From Sphingobacterium sp. (GTDB lineage Bacteria; Bacteroidota; Bacteroidia; Sphingobacteriales; Sphingobacteriaceae), in the NCBI GenBank assembly GCA_029239355.1, contig JAQZAZ010000005.1, positions 62,001 through 126,000 of the forward strand: a stretch of DNA of 64,000 nucleotides, written 5' to 3'. Shown here one piece after another: positions 43,071-52,883 of this stretch (the stretch's first letter is position 1; each line of letters starts with the position of its first letter). The notes beneath the pieces were generated by a model. It was given only the letters and a program-made list of their open reading frames with translations. It had not been told where the DNA came from and searched no databases. The position numbers and the translations under genes are program-made.

Positions 43071-45326
43071 ATGATGCTAAATAAGAATGCCAAATTGACT
43101 AATGCATTTCTGCGTATATTCTGCTGTTGTGCTTTTTTTTCTATCTTTTTGCTAAAAGGTTTTTCCCAAAGCAAAAACAGAAAAGACTTTGTCGACTATG
43201 TCAATCCATATATGGGTAATATCAGTCATCTGTTAGTACCAACTTATCCGACGGTTCATCTCCCAAACAGTATATTACGTGTATATCCTGAAAGAGGGGA
43301 TTTTACTTCGGATCGCTTACATGGTCTTCCACTTATTGTCACCAGCCACCGTGGATCGTCGGCTTTTAACCTGAGCCCCATGACGCAATTGCCCGCCAGT
43401 CTCAAGCCTGTGCAGTTGTACAGCTATGATCAGGAGGAAATCAAGCCTTATAGCTATTCCGTTGTATTAGATCAGGAAGATATTCAAGTCGATTATGCAT
43501 TATCGCATCAGTCGGGCATTTATACATTTACCTTTACCAATGCAACTACAAAATACCTACAATTTAATTCGAGAGATGGAGAACTAAATTGGGACGGTGA
43601 GGCGCTTTCGGGAATACAGGAAATCGGCAATGGCACGCGTGTATATATTTATGCAATTCCAGAGAAGAATCCTAATGCTGTCAGTAAACTGGAAGAACAA
43701 CAGCTAAAAAAAGCAACGGAAGCAAAAGGCAAAAATGCCTGTCTTGTCCTGCAATTTGATCAGCCGGGGGCTACATTAAAGATGAAATATGGCGTTTCTT
43801 TTATTGATGCTGCACAGGCCAAAGCAAATCTGAACCGTGAGATAGCTGATTTTGATCAAAAGAAATTAGCGGAAAATGGCCGTAAAATATGGAACCAGGT
43901 GCTTGGAAAGATTGCTGTTGAAGGTGAAAGTGAATCGGATAAAAAGGTTTTCTATACATCTTTGTATCGCACGTATGAGCGTCCGGTCAATATATCCGAA
44001 GATGGACGTTATTTTAGTGCATTTGATGGGAAAGTCCATTCTGATAATGGAAAGCCATTTTTTACAGATGACTGGATATGGGATTCGTACCGCGCTCACC
44101 ACCCACTACGGGTTTTATTGGATCCAGTTGCTGAAACGAATATCCTCAATTCCTTTGTGCGAATGTCCGAGCAAATGGACAAACCTTGGCTGCCGACTTT
44201 TCCGGAGATCACAGGGGATAGCCGAAGGATGAATTCCAATCACGGTGTAGCAACCTTGCTGGATGCGTACAGGAAGGGGATTCGTGGGTTTGATATACAG
44301 AAAGCGTATCTGGCTGCGAGAGGGGCGATTACCGAAAAAACCTTGGCCCCTTGGTCGGATAAGCCCGCCGGAAAAATGGATGAGTTTTTCAAACAAAAGG
44401 GATATATCCCAGCTTTGCAACCTGGCGAACAGGAGATTTATCCTGAAGTACATGGATTTGAGCGACGTCAGCCAGTAGCAGTTACACTCGGTACTTCCTA
44501 TGACCTGTGGTGCCTGGCTCAACTAGCTGGTGAATTGGGAATAAAAGCGGATTATGAGCTGTTTATGAAGCAGTCTTTTAATTACAGAAACCTATTCAAT
44601 GAGCAAACTAAATTTTTTCATCCCAAAGATGAAAAAGGCAATTTTATTGAACCTTTTGACTATGTCTTTGCCGGAGGACAGGGAGCAAGAGCGTATTATG
44701 GTGAGAATAATGCTTGGATATACCGTTGGGATGTCCAGCACAATATTCCAGATTTGATCAAATTGATGGGGGGCAACCAACAGTTTGTACAGTATCTGGA
44801 TGAGATGTTCCAGCAGCCGCTGGGACGTTCTAAATTTGATTTTTATGCGCAGCTGCCAGATCATACGGGCAATGTCGGACAGTTTTCGATGGCCAATGAG
44901 CCTGCCCTCCATATCCCATACCTGTATAACTATGCGGGACAGCCCTGGATGACACAAAAGCGTATTCATAAGCTGATCGGGGAGTGGTTTAGAAATGATC
45001 TAATGGGCGTACCAGGAGATGAAGACGGAGGCGGTATGTCGGCTTTTGTTGTTTTTTCACAGATGGGCTTTTATCCGGTTACACCTGGATTAGCTTCATA
45101 TAGTATTGGATCACCATTTTTCAGGAAAGTGACAATAAGCCTACCAAACGGAAAATCTTTCGTTATTATCGGAAAGGATGCCTCGGCAAAAAATAAATAT
45201 ATCCAATCGGCTATGCTAAACGGAAAACCGTTTAATGGCACGCAGCTAAACCATGCGGATATCCTCAATGGAGGGACGCTTGAATTTGCGCTGGGTGAAA
45301 AAGCCAATAAAAATTGGGGTAATTAA
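43071..45326 (+). CDS. GH92-family glycoside hydrolase (alpha-mannosidase family), exported
   Basis: 751-residue exported enzyme, signal peptide about 1-34 (ending GFS). Family GH92 features: VDYVNPYMGNISHLLVPTYPTVHLPNS near the mature N-terminus, FTDDWIWDSYRAHHPLRVLL, SNHGVATLLDAYRKG, and the catalytic block DEDGGGMSAFVVFSQMGFYPVTPG whose Asp pair corresponds to the base. Family members are calcium-dependent alpha-mannosidases. The N-terminal pattern with TYPTVHLP differs from the best-studied enzymes, so substrate linkage is uncertain. Ends at a strong terminator; SusC/SusD follow separately. Confidence 0.9.
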   Translation: MMLNKNAKLTNAFLRIFCCCAFFSIFLLKGFSQSKNRKDFVDYVNPYMGNISHLLVPTYPTVHLPNSILRVYPERGDFTSDRLHGLPLIVTSHRGSSAFNLSPMTQLPASLKPVQLYSYDQEEIKPYSYSVVLDQEDIQVDYALSHQSGIYTFTFTNATTKYLQFNSRDGELNWDGEALSGIQEIGNGTRVYIYAIPEKNPNAVSKLEEQQLKKATEAKGKNACLVLQFDQPGATLKMKYGVSFIDAAQAKANLNREIADFDQKKLAENGRKIWNQVLGKIAVEGESESDKKVFYTSLYRTYERPVNISEDGRYFSAFDGKVHSDNGKPFFTDDWIWDSYRAHHPLRVLLDPVAETNILNSFVRMSEQMDKPWLPTFPEITGDSRRMNSNHGVATLLDAYRKGIRGFDIQKAYLAARGAITEKTLAPWSDKPAGKMDEFFKQKGYIPALQPGEQEIYPEVHGFERRQPVAVTLGTSYDLWCLAQLAGELGIKADYELFMKQSFNYRNLFNEQTKFFHPKDEKGNFIEPFDYVFAGGQGARAYYGENNAWIYRWDVQHNIPDLIKLMGGNQQFVQYLDEMFQQPLGRSKFDFYAQLPDHTGNVGQFSMANEPALHIPYLYNYAGQPWMTQKRIHKLIGEWFRNDLMGVPGDEDGGGMSAFVVFSQMGFYPVTPGLASYSIGSPFFRKVTISLPNGKSFVIIGKDASAKNKYIQSAMLNGKPFNGTQLNHADILNGGTLEFALGEKANKNWGN

Positions 45327-45406
45327 CACAAAGCAAGTTTTGCTTAATTGCAGGATAGTACACCGCTGATTTTTATAATGATCGTCTACTTTAACCCTTT
45401 CTGCTT

Positions 45407-45446
45407 TAAAAAAAGGTCCGTTGGTATAAGTCAACGGACCTTTTTA
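45407..45446. terminator. Intrinsic terminator, 14-bp perfect stem
   Basis: AAAAAGGTCCGTTG (45410-45423) and CAACGGACCTTTTT (45432-45445) pair perfectly around an 8-nt loop, with the T-run built in. It follows the GH92 stop by about 85 bp and makes the next SusC an independent unit. Confidence 0.92.
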
Positions 45447-45746
45447 TCATAGTGCCTTGTTTTGGCCACATAGCTACTACTGTAAACCTTCTGGGTACCC
45501 CTTACCCATTAGCAAAGCTATAGATGGTTAATCGAAAACGATAAATTCGCTGTTGATAGTATGCAGTCGAGCGAGTGACATAGGCTCATTTTTTATGCCC
45601 TAAACAATCGATTGCGCTATTCACGCAATCGATTTCGTTTGTTCAATACTTTTTTCTCAGGTAATATCCCTCTAATTTAAAGGACTGAACTAGTCAATCT
45701 TAAACTGAAAAAACTGACTGACGCAATAATAACTAACTATTTAATT
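45447..45746. promoter_or_regulatory. SusC leader region with 11-bp inverted repeat
   Basis: 300-bp stretch before the SusC start with no gene. AATCGATTGCG (45606-45616) and CGCAATCGATT (45624-45634) are perfect inverted arms around a 7-nt loop; no T-run follows, so it is not a simple terminator. It could be an operator or a hairpin in the 5' leader. No clear -33/-7 pair was found. Confidence 0.5.
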
Positions 45747-48700
45747 ATGATTTCAAAATTTACAAGTAACCAAAGGGTAAGTATGCTTGCTGTTGCTCTT
45801 CTTGTGGCATCTTCGCAACGTACATTTGCAGTAGATCGACCTGCTGTATTTACGGATATGGCCAATGTTGTTGAACAAAATCCGATTGCAGGTAAGGTCA
45901 CGGCAGCGGATGGGCCATTGGTAGGAGCGACGGTTTCGGTGAAGAGTACCTCGGTATCAACATCAACTGATGCGAAAGGTGCATTTTCGATCAAGGCAAA
46001 GGCAGGTGATATTTTGGTTGTGAGTAGTGTGGGCTATAAGTCCAAAGAAGTGACAGTTGCTGGTAATTCGATTTCCATTCAATTGGAAAGTGACAATTCG
46101 GCACTGGAGGAAGTCGTCGTGGTCGGTTTCGCCAAGCAAAAGAAAGTAAACCTCACCGGTGCTGTACAGGCGATTACTTCAAAAGATCTTCAGGACCGTC
46201 CCGTAACAAATGTTTCATCAGCCATTCAAGGTAAATTTTCGGGGGTAACCATTACCCAAAATTCTGGTCAGCCCGGTAAAGATAATGGTACCATACGTAT
46301 TCGTGGTCTAGGGACCATCAACAATGCCAATCCCCTTGTGATTGTGGATGGAATCGAAAGTTCGATGAATAATATCAATCCAAATGATATTGAAAGTGTA
46401 TCCGTATTGAAAGACGGGCCAAGTGCTGCAATCTATGGCTCGAAGGCTGCCAATGGGGTGATTTTAATTACAACAAAAAAAGGTGGTAGTGGCAAACCAC
46501 AATTAAATTATACAGGATACGCTGGTATTCAGGATCCAACGCGCCTGCCGGAATATATGAATTCCTATGATCATGCTGTAATCTTAAATGAAGCGCTAAA
46601 GAACGAAGGAAAATCAATTCGCTTTTCGGATAAGGACCTCGAGCTCTTCAAAAATGGCTCGGATCCCGATGGACATCCCAATACAGATTGGCTGGGTTTA
46701 TTGTATAAAGGTTCTGGATTTCAACAAGCCCATAATTTACAAGTAACTGGTGGAACTGAAGATGTACAATATATGGCGTCCGGTGGTTATCTGGGACAGA
46801 AAGGCGTCATTAAAGTAGCGAGCTCTGATCGGTATAACTTACGGACAAATGTAGGTGCTAAAGTATCAGAAAGATTGCGTTTTGATCTGGGATTGGCCTA
46901 TAATTACCAACGGATCACCGAACCGGTAAATCCATATACAGGTGATATGGCGCAGATCTTTAGACAGGTCAACCGGATTCCTGGGTTTATTCCATACAAA
47001 TATAGCAATGGTGTGTACGGTCGTGGCAGTGATGGGAACCCAATCGCCTGGATGGACATGGAATCGAAAGACAATATGATCTATAAACATACGCAGGTCA
47101 ATTTCTCGGGTGAATTTAAAATCTTGGAAGGTTTGAAAATTAAACAAGTCATTGGATTTCAACCCATCGATAATATGTCTTCCAAATTTGTTAAAGAGAT
47201 TCAATACCAGGATCAAAATGGTGGTTTAGGGCCTAAACAAGGGATGAATAACCTAACGGTCTATAATTTCCAATCGGAACGGTTGACTTTTCAGACTTTG
47301 CTGACTTATGACAAAAAAATTGGTGACCATCAATTTAATGTCTTAGGTGGTTTTATGGATGAGACGTTTAAGGCTGACTATTCCAGTGCCTATGCGCAAG
47401 GGTTTTTGAATCAAGATTTTCCGGAACTTAACTTAGGAAGCCGAGACGGGATGAAGGTGGATGGCGGTGCAAAGAAGTTAATTTTGCGTTCTTTCTTTGG
47501 GCGGATCAATTATGCTTTTGCGGACAAATATCTTTTGGAAGCTAATGTAAGACGTGACGGAACCTCGCGTTTCCTAGGAAATAATCGCTGGAGTACCTTC
47601 CCTTCGTTCTCGGCAGGATGGCGTATCTCGCAGGAAGATTTTTTCAAAGAATCTGCGTTAGCTGATGGAATATCAGAATTGAAATTAAGAGGTGGCTGGG
47701 GTAAATTGGGGAATCAGCAGCTGTCTGCGACCTCGGACAATTTATACCCGACGGGCGATGCTTTTTATCCAGGCATATTTACAATTACACCGGGGTTTAA
47801 TTATCCATTTGGAACCAAACCTAGTTCCGGTGGGGCTACCGTGCAATCTGCCAATCCATTACTGCGATGGGAAGCGACCACAAGTACCAATATTGGTTTG
47901 GATCTGAACTTAAAGAATAATTTAGGTTTTGTATTTGAATATTTTGACCGTCGTACAGATGGTGTGTTGCTAAAACTGCCTGTATCAGAACTATATGGCC
48001 TTCCATCTCCATACCAAAATGCAGGTAAAGTACAAAATAATGGGGTCGAATTGCAGATCAATTATCAAAATAGCATTGGTGACTTTAAATACAGCGTTGC
48101 TGCCAATGGTTCATACATCAACAACCAGATTAAAAAATGGGCAAGCGATGAACCGCAAGTGAATGGAACGTTTTATGTCTATGAACAAGGTAGACCCATT
48201 CGCTCTTTTTACGGCTATGAGTCTGCTGGAATTTATAGATCAGATGCGGAATATAAAAATAGTCAGATTCAAGGGGTGAATGGTACAGTTGGTGCTGGGG
48301 ATATTATTTATAAGGATCAAAATGGTGATAAGAAAATTGATGGTAATGACCGGGTGTATTTAGGTTCGCCGGATCCAAAATTCATCTTTGGCTTGACTTC
48401 AACTATGAGCTATAAAAATTTTGATCTGAGTTTATTTTTCCAAGGCGCAGCCAAAGTGAGTGGTTACCTATGGGGCGAAGCTATTGGCGGTATCTCTGGG
48501 TCAGATAAACCAACAACCATCTATGCGGATCGTTTTAATACTGAAACCAATCCAAACGGATCTATGCCACGTGCACTGACCAGCTGGTCACAAAATAGTC
48601 CTTCGGGTACCCCTTCAGACTTCTGGATTCAAAATGCGAGTTACGTACGTTTAAAAAATATCACTTTTGGCTATACGCTGCCAAAAACATTCACGGATAG

Positions 48701-48860
48701 AATTGGAATCAAGGGAGCTAAATTATATTATAGCGGCCAGAACCTGTTGACATTTACTGGCTTTGCGAAGGGATTCGATCCGGAGGCTCCGGCAGATTCG
48801 CGTGGTAATTACTATCCACAGGTAAAAACAAATGTCTTTGGTCTTAACGTAAACTTTTAA
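45747..48860 (+). CDS. SusC/RagA-family TonB-dependent outer membrane receptor
   Basis: 1037-residue SusC receptor. Signal peptide about 1-28 (ending TFA), a carboxypeptidase-regulatory-like domain (47-113), EEVVVVGF (121-128), a plug with VIVDGIESSMNNINPNDIESVSVLKDGPSAAIYGSKAANG, and a barrel ending VFGLNVNF. SusD begins 9 bp later. GH92 upstream suggests mannose-rich glycans as substrate, an inference from position. Confidence 0.95.
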   Translation: MISKFTSNQRVSMLAVALLVASSQRTFAVDRPAVFTDMANVVEQNPIAGKVTAADGPLVGATVSVKSTSVSTSTDAKGAFSIKAKAGDILVVSSVGYKSKEVTVAGNSISIQLESDNSALEEVVVVGFAKQKKVNLTGAVQAITSKDLQDRPVTNVSSAIQGKFSGVTITQNSGQPGKDNGTIRIRGLGTINNANPLVIVDGIESSMNNINPNDIESVSVLKDGPSAAIYGSKAANGVILITTKKGGSGKPQLNYTGYAGIQDPTRLPEYMNSYDHAVILNEALKNEGKSIRFSDKDLELFKNGSDPDGHPNTDWLGLLYKGSGFQQAHNLQVTGGTEDVQYMASGGYLGQKGVIKVASSDRYNLRTNVGAKVSERLRFDLGLAYNYQRITEPVNPYTGDMAQIFRQVNRIPGFIPYKYSNGVYGRGSDGNPIAWMDMESKDNMIYKHTQVNFSGEFKILEGLKIKQVIGFQPIDNMSSKFVKEIQYQDQNGGLGPKQGMNNLTVYNFQSERLTFQTLLTYDKKIGDHQFNVLGGFMDETFKADYSSAYAQGFLNQDFPELNLGSRDGMKVDGGAKKLILRSFFGRINYAFADKYLLEANVRRDGTSRFLGNNRWSTFPSFSAGWRISQEDFFKESALADGISELKLRGGWGKLGNQQLSATSDNLYPTGDAFYPGIFTITPGFNYPFGTKPSSGGATVQSANPLLRWEATTSTNIGLDLNLKNNLGFVFEYFDRRTDGVLLKLPVSELYGLPSPYQNAGKVQNNGVELQINYQNSIGDFKYSVAANGSYINNQIKKWASDEPQVNGTFYVYEQGRPIRSFYGYESAGIYRSDAEYKNSQIQGVNGTVGAGDIIYKDQNGDKKIDGNDRVYLGSPDPKFIFGLTSTMSYKNFDLSLFFQGAAKVSGYLWGEAIGGISGSDKPTTIYADRFNTETNPNGSMPRALTSWSQNSPSGTPSDFWIQNASYVRLKNITFGYTLPKTFTDRIGIKGAKLYYSGQNLLTFTGFAKGFDPEAPADSRGNYYPQVKTNVFGLNVNF

Positions 48861-48869
48861 TTGTAAATC

Positions 48870-50486
48870 ATGAAACTTAAAAATATAACAATCGCATTGG
48901 GTGTAGTTGCATTAATGGCTTCCTGTCAAAAACTTGATCAGGAGCCTCTTGATGCTTTTAATGCCGATAATTTTTGGAAAACAGAAGCCGAAGCAGATTT
49001 TGCTGTAACTGGTCTGTATAGCGGTACAAGCAATTCGGACGGAAAAATTAACGAGGGATCCGCCTGGGAAGATGGAACGCAAATCTTTTATATGGATTGT
49101 ACCTCAGATAATTCCAACAGCGATTTTCCATGGGAGGGTTTCCAGGCGTTGGGAAATGGAACAGCAACGCCAACAAATTCCGGAAATGCTGATTCAAGGT
49201 ATACCTATGAACATATTCGTCGGGCGAACTATATTCTAGAGAATATTGACAAAGCTCCTATGGCGGCGGAGAAAAGAAAGAAATTGATTGCTGAGGTACG
49301 TGTGATCCGCGCTTATAGATACTTTGATATGGCAACATTATTTGGCGGAGTGCCAATTATCACCAAAACATTGGTCAAAGAAGATGCTTATGTTCCGGCA
49401 AATACTCAAAAAGAGGTGTTGGATTTTGTTGAAAAAGAACTAAAGGAAGCTGCTGTTGATTTAACCTTTGTAACTGGGGGAACTAGAATGTCCAAGGGTG
49501 CTGCTTTGGGTTTATTGGCGCGTTGTTATGCCTTCCAAAAAAGACATCAGGATGTTATTAATACGACACAGGAAATTATTTCTTCAGGAACTTATAAGCT
49601 TTTTGATGACTATGCGTCTTTATTTGAAGAGGCAAATGAAAATAATAGTGAAGTGATGATGAACATCGAATATCTTGCGAATGATCAGCCGTATACGATG
49701 TTAGGCATCATGATACCAAATTCTATGGGAGGTTGGGGATCAATTGTGCCTACCCAAAGTTTGGTTGATGCTTACGAAACAGCTGAGGGAAAAACAATCG
49801 GAGAGTCGACAAGTTATAATCCGGCAAATCCTTATGAAAATAGGGACCCGCGTCTGGCAGCAACGATCGTTTATCCGGGAGCTTCTTACATGGGTAAGTA
49901 TTTTGATCCACTAAATCCTGATTCAAAAGATTACCCTTCTGCCGCTGATAATGCTTCGAGTACAGCATACAATTATAAGAAGTACATCCAAAACCCGAGC
50001 AGTTACGCGAATATATGGAATGTAGGAACCAATATTATTGTGATGCGTTATGCTGAGATCTTGTTATTAAATGCTGAGGCAAAAATTGAGCTTGGCAAGA
50101 TTGATAATAGCGTATATGAAAATATAGATCTGGTACGCGAGCGTGCTAAAATGCCAAAAGTGGATAAAGCTGTCTATGCTGCACAGGGTAAATTACGTGA
50201 AGTGGTACGCCGAGAGCTGCGCGTTGAATTGGCGGGTGAAGGACGTCGTCGTTTTGATATTATCCGTTGGGGGATTGCCAAAGATGTGATGAACAGTCCG
50301 GTAAATGGTGCTTTGTCAAAAGGAACGGTCGATCCCAAAACAGGAAAAGTAACCTACACTTCCTTGACTGACCGCTTTTTCTCTGAGAACAGAACATTCA
50401 AAGCCGGCAAAAATGAATTATGGCCAATTCCGCAACCTGTTATCGACAACAGCAAAGGAACGCTGAAACAAAATCCCGGTTACTAA
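48870..50486 (+). CDS. SusD/RagB-family surface glycan-binding lipoprotein
   Basis: 538-residue SusD partner. Lipoprotein signal with Cys19 (ALMASC). Characteristic helices VRVIRAYRYFDMATLFGGVPII, VMRYAEILLLNAEAKIELG, RRELRVELAGEGRRRFDIIRWG, and terminal KQNPGY. Operon with the preceding SusC, ended by a hairpin terminator. Confidence 0.95.
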   Translation: MKLKNITIALGVVALMASCQKLDQEPLDAFNADNFWKTEAEADFAVTGLYSGTSNSDGKINEGSAWEDGTQIFYMDCTSDNSNSDFPWEGFQALGNGTATPTNSGNADSRYTYEHIRRANYILENIDKAPMAAEKRKKLIAEVRVIRAYRYFDMATLFGGVPIITKTLVKEDAYVPANTQKEVLDFVEKELKEAAVDLTFVTGGTRMSKGAALGLLARCYAFQKRHQDVINTTQEIISSGTYKLFDDYASLFEEANENNSEVMMNIEYLANDQPYTMLGIMIPNSMGGWGSIVPTQSLVDAYETAEGKTIGESTSYNPANPYENRDPRLAATIVYPGASYMGKYFDPLNPDSKDYPSAADNASSTAYNYKKYIQNPSSYANIWNVGTNIIVMRYAEILLLNAEAKIELGKIDNSVYENIDLVRERAKMPKVDKAVYAAQGKLREVVRRELRVELAGEGRRRFDIIRWGIAKDVMNSPVNGALSKGTVDPKTGKVTYTSLTDRFFSENRTFKAGKNELWPIPQPVIDNSKGTLKQNPGY

Positions 50487-50536
50487 TCATCGTGCCATAA
50501 AAGCAATAGCTTTTAAGTTCAGCCATGAGCTTATAG

Positions 50537-50573
50537 AAAACGGTCAAGCAGCTATTGCTTGGCCGTTTTTTTT
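50537..50573 (+). terminator. Intrinsic terminator after SusD
   Basis: AAAACGGTCAAGCA (50537-50550) and TGCTTGGCCGTTTT (50556-50569) form a 14-bp stem with a single G-T wobble around a 5-nt loop, followed by a run of T. It ends the SusC/SusD operon. Confidence 0.9.
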
Positions 50574-50700
50574 ACAACAATAAAATATTCCTAATTTTTT
50601 TTATGGAAAAAGAAAAATTGATCATCGTATATTAAAATATATCCTTCGTCTAGGGTATATTTTGTAAAATGATCAATTCAAATCATATAAACTTACATGC

Positions 50701-51972
50701 ATGAGAAGTGTTCTATGTGCACTTGTGGCGATTATCGCCCTAATATTGTCTTTTAATAAGTTGGTCTATACAGATGAACCTGACGCAAATTATTCTAGAT
50801 TGTTAACCGAAGTCAATCGTCATAAGGGAGAAATCCACCATATTTCTATGACTGATAGCAATTTCTCCGATTTAAATCAATTTGATTCCATACTCAAAAA
50901 TAACAGGATCCTCATGCTTGGAGAGATGTTGCACAACGATGGTCAGACCTTTAAGGCTAAGGCGAGGCTGATCCGTTATCTCCATGAACATTTGGATTAT
51001 GATGTTTTGTTGTATGAGGCAGGGCAGTATGATATGTGGATGATGAATAAGCAGATGGATACCACGACGAATGCGGCGCAGTCCAAAACGATTGGTGGTA
51101 TTGGTCTGTTTGACTTTTGGTGGCGGAACCAGGAAAATCAGACCCTCTTGACTTATTGTCAACAGACGAAATCGACCAAGGATCCTATTGTGTTGGGGGG
51201 ATTTGATATTCAGTTTTCAGGTCGGGGATTGGGGGATAGCCGTTCAAAATTATTGGAAGATTTCTTGCTCAAAAATGGTATCGATTCAACCCACTACCCG
51301 GTATTGAACAAACATGTCGAGAAACTCGCTTATCTCACTTATGAACAATTTGCCAAAAAACGACTTGACGGGCAGGCAAAGAAGCAATTTTTGGCTGAAT
51401 TGGATGGATTGAGCCGCCTGATACGGAGTCGTGGTGATAATGCAGAGCACCGTATTTACAGTCGCTATCTCTCGGATATGAGAAACAATTTTGAAAAATC
51501 TTGGCGCTTTAAAACAGGGTCGATGCAGAGTATGCATTTTAGGGATTCATTAATGGCTAAAAATTTGATGTATCAAATTGACTCCGTACACCCGAGTAGG
51601 AAAATTATTGTTTGGTGTGCCAATATCCATACCTTTTCTGCACCCTACAACAAAGAATATCTACCCCTTGGAGCTTATATCAAAAAGAAGTTCGGTGATC
51701 AAGTTTATTGCCTGGATTTTACCTCCTATGGTCGATATAACGAAGTTAATCGCATTGTCGATAAAGCGAGCAAACTCGCCTTAGAAAATGTATTTCACGC
51801 GACTAGGTCCCCTTACTTCTTTTTAGATCTTCGCTCTTTGCCCAAAAATAGTTTATTGGGGCAGCATTTTAATTCGATCATAAATCAGGGCATTGATGAA
51901 AACAGAAAATGGCGGGACTACATCGACGGCATTTTTTATATCGATATCAATAAAAACCCAATTTACCGCTAA
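50701..51972 (+). CDS. Erythromycin-esterase-like hydrolase
   Basis: 423-residue member of the erythromycin esterase (EreA/EreB) family. The N-terminus has a hydrophobic stretch (residues 1-19, RSVLCALVAIIALILSF), either a signal or anchor. The family landmark is MLGEMLHNDGQTFKAKARLIRYLHEHL with the GE-x2-H site, followed by LLYEAG. Later FDIQFSGRG and WCANIHTFS match the fold. Most family members act on unknown esters, not macrolides. The ABC transporter follows 5 bp after the stop, so the three genes form an operon. Confidence 0.85.
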   Translation: MRSVLCALVAIIALILSFNKLVYTDEPDANYSRLLTEVNRHKGEIHHISMTDSNFSDLNQFDSILKNNRILMLGEMLHNDGQTFKAKARLIRYLHEHLDYDVLLYEAGQYDMWMMNKQMDTTTNAAQSKTIGGIGLFDFWWRNQENQTLLTYCQQTKSTKDPIVLGGFDIQFSGRGLGDSRSKLLEDFLLKNGIDSTHYPVLNKHVEKLAYLTYEQFAKKRLDGQAKKQFLAELDGLSRLIRSRGDNAEHRIYSRYLSDMRNNFEKSWRFKTGSMQSMHFRDSLMAKNLMYQIDSVHPSRKIIVWCANIHTFSAPYNKEYLPLGAYIKKKFGDQVYCLDFTSYGRYNEVNRIVDKASKLALENVFHATRSPYFFLDLRSLPKNSLLGQHFNSIINQGIDENRKWRDYIDGIFYIDINKNPIYR

Positions 51973-51977
51973 TAACA

Positions 51978-52883
51978 ATGGAAAGTATCCTTACAAAACA
52001 ACTTAGCTTCAAAATCGGTTCAAAAATAATATTGGACGACATTAATTTACAAGTACCAGAAAAAGGCATTTACGGCTATCTCGGCCGAAATGGTGCTGGA
52101 AAATCAACGACGATTAAACTACTTTTGGGACTTTTACAAGATGATACCGATGCGATTTTTATTCAAGGCGAGAGTCTAAGGGATCATCGTACAGGTATTC
52201 ACGCCAAGGTTGGAAATCTGATCGAAGCCCCATGTTATTATACCAAGCTGACAGTTTTTGAAAATTTAAAATATCTGGATATTATTCACAAAAAAGGTGG
52301 CAATCGTATTGAGGAGGTGCTTGAAATGGTAGACCTGCATCGGGAAAAAAAGAAAAAAGCCAGTGCGCTATCTATGGGAATGAAACAACGGTTGGGAATA
52401 GCAATGGCCATTTTCCATGATCCGCAATTGCTTATCCTGGATGAACCACTAAATGGCCTAGATCCGCAAGGTATTGTAGAAATGAGAAACTTGTTTCGCC
52501 AACTCAATGAACAGGGTAAGACAATCTTTCTTTCGAGTCATATTTTGAGTGAACTTGAAAAAATTGCCACCCATATTGGTATTATAGAAGGTGGGAAAAT
52601 GATCTTCCAGGGGACAAAAAATGAGCTTTTGGGACAGGTCGATCAGGAAGTTGTTATACGGACATCGGATGCAGGAGCGGCTGCTTTACTGTTGCAACAT
52701 GCGGGATTTCCTATTCTTAAAACTGATGGAGATACTGTTGTTGTCAATGTTGGAGATGACCAGCAATTTGCTGCCCTGATCAAATCGCTGGTCGAACAGC
52801 AGATTGCTATCTATGGGATAGAATCGCACAGTAAAGATCTTGAACAAATTTTTATAAATCTAATCGATAGTGCAAATGGCTAA
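51978..52883 (+). CDS. ABC transporter ATP-binding protein, BcrA-like
   Basis: 301-residue ATPase of an ABC-2 exporter. Walker A GRNGAGKST, Q-loop near GNLIEAPCYYTKLT, signature ALSMGMKQRLG, Walker B LLILDEPLNGLDPQG, and switch His in SSHILSE. The set resembles bacitracin or lantibiotic resistance ATPases. Overlaps the permease gene by a few bases, so the two are coupled. Confidence 0.94.
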   Translation: MESILTKQLSFKIGSKIILDDINLQVPEKGIYGYLGRNGAGKSTTIKLLLGLLQDDTDAIFIQGESLRDHRTGIHAKVGNLIEAPCYYTKLTVFENLKYLDIIHKKGGNRIEEVLEMVDLHREKKKKASALSMGMKQRLGIAMAIFHDPQLLILDEPLNGLDPQGIVEMRNLFRQLNEQGKTIFLSSHILSELEKIATHIGIIEGGKMIFQGTKNELLGQVDQEVVIRTSDAGAAALLLQHAGFPILKTDGDTVVVNVGDDQQFAALIKSLVEQQIAIYGIESHSKDLEQIFINLIDSANG

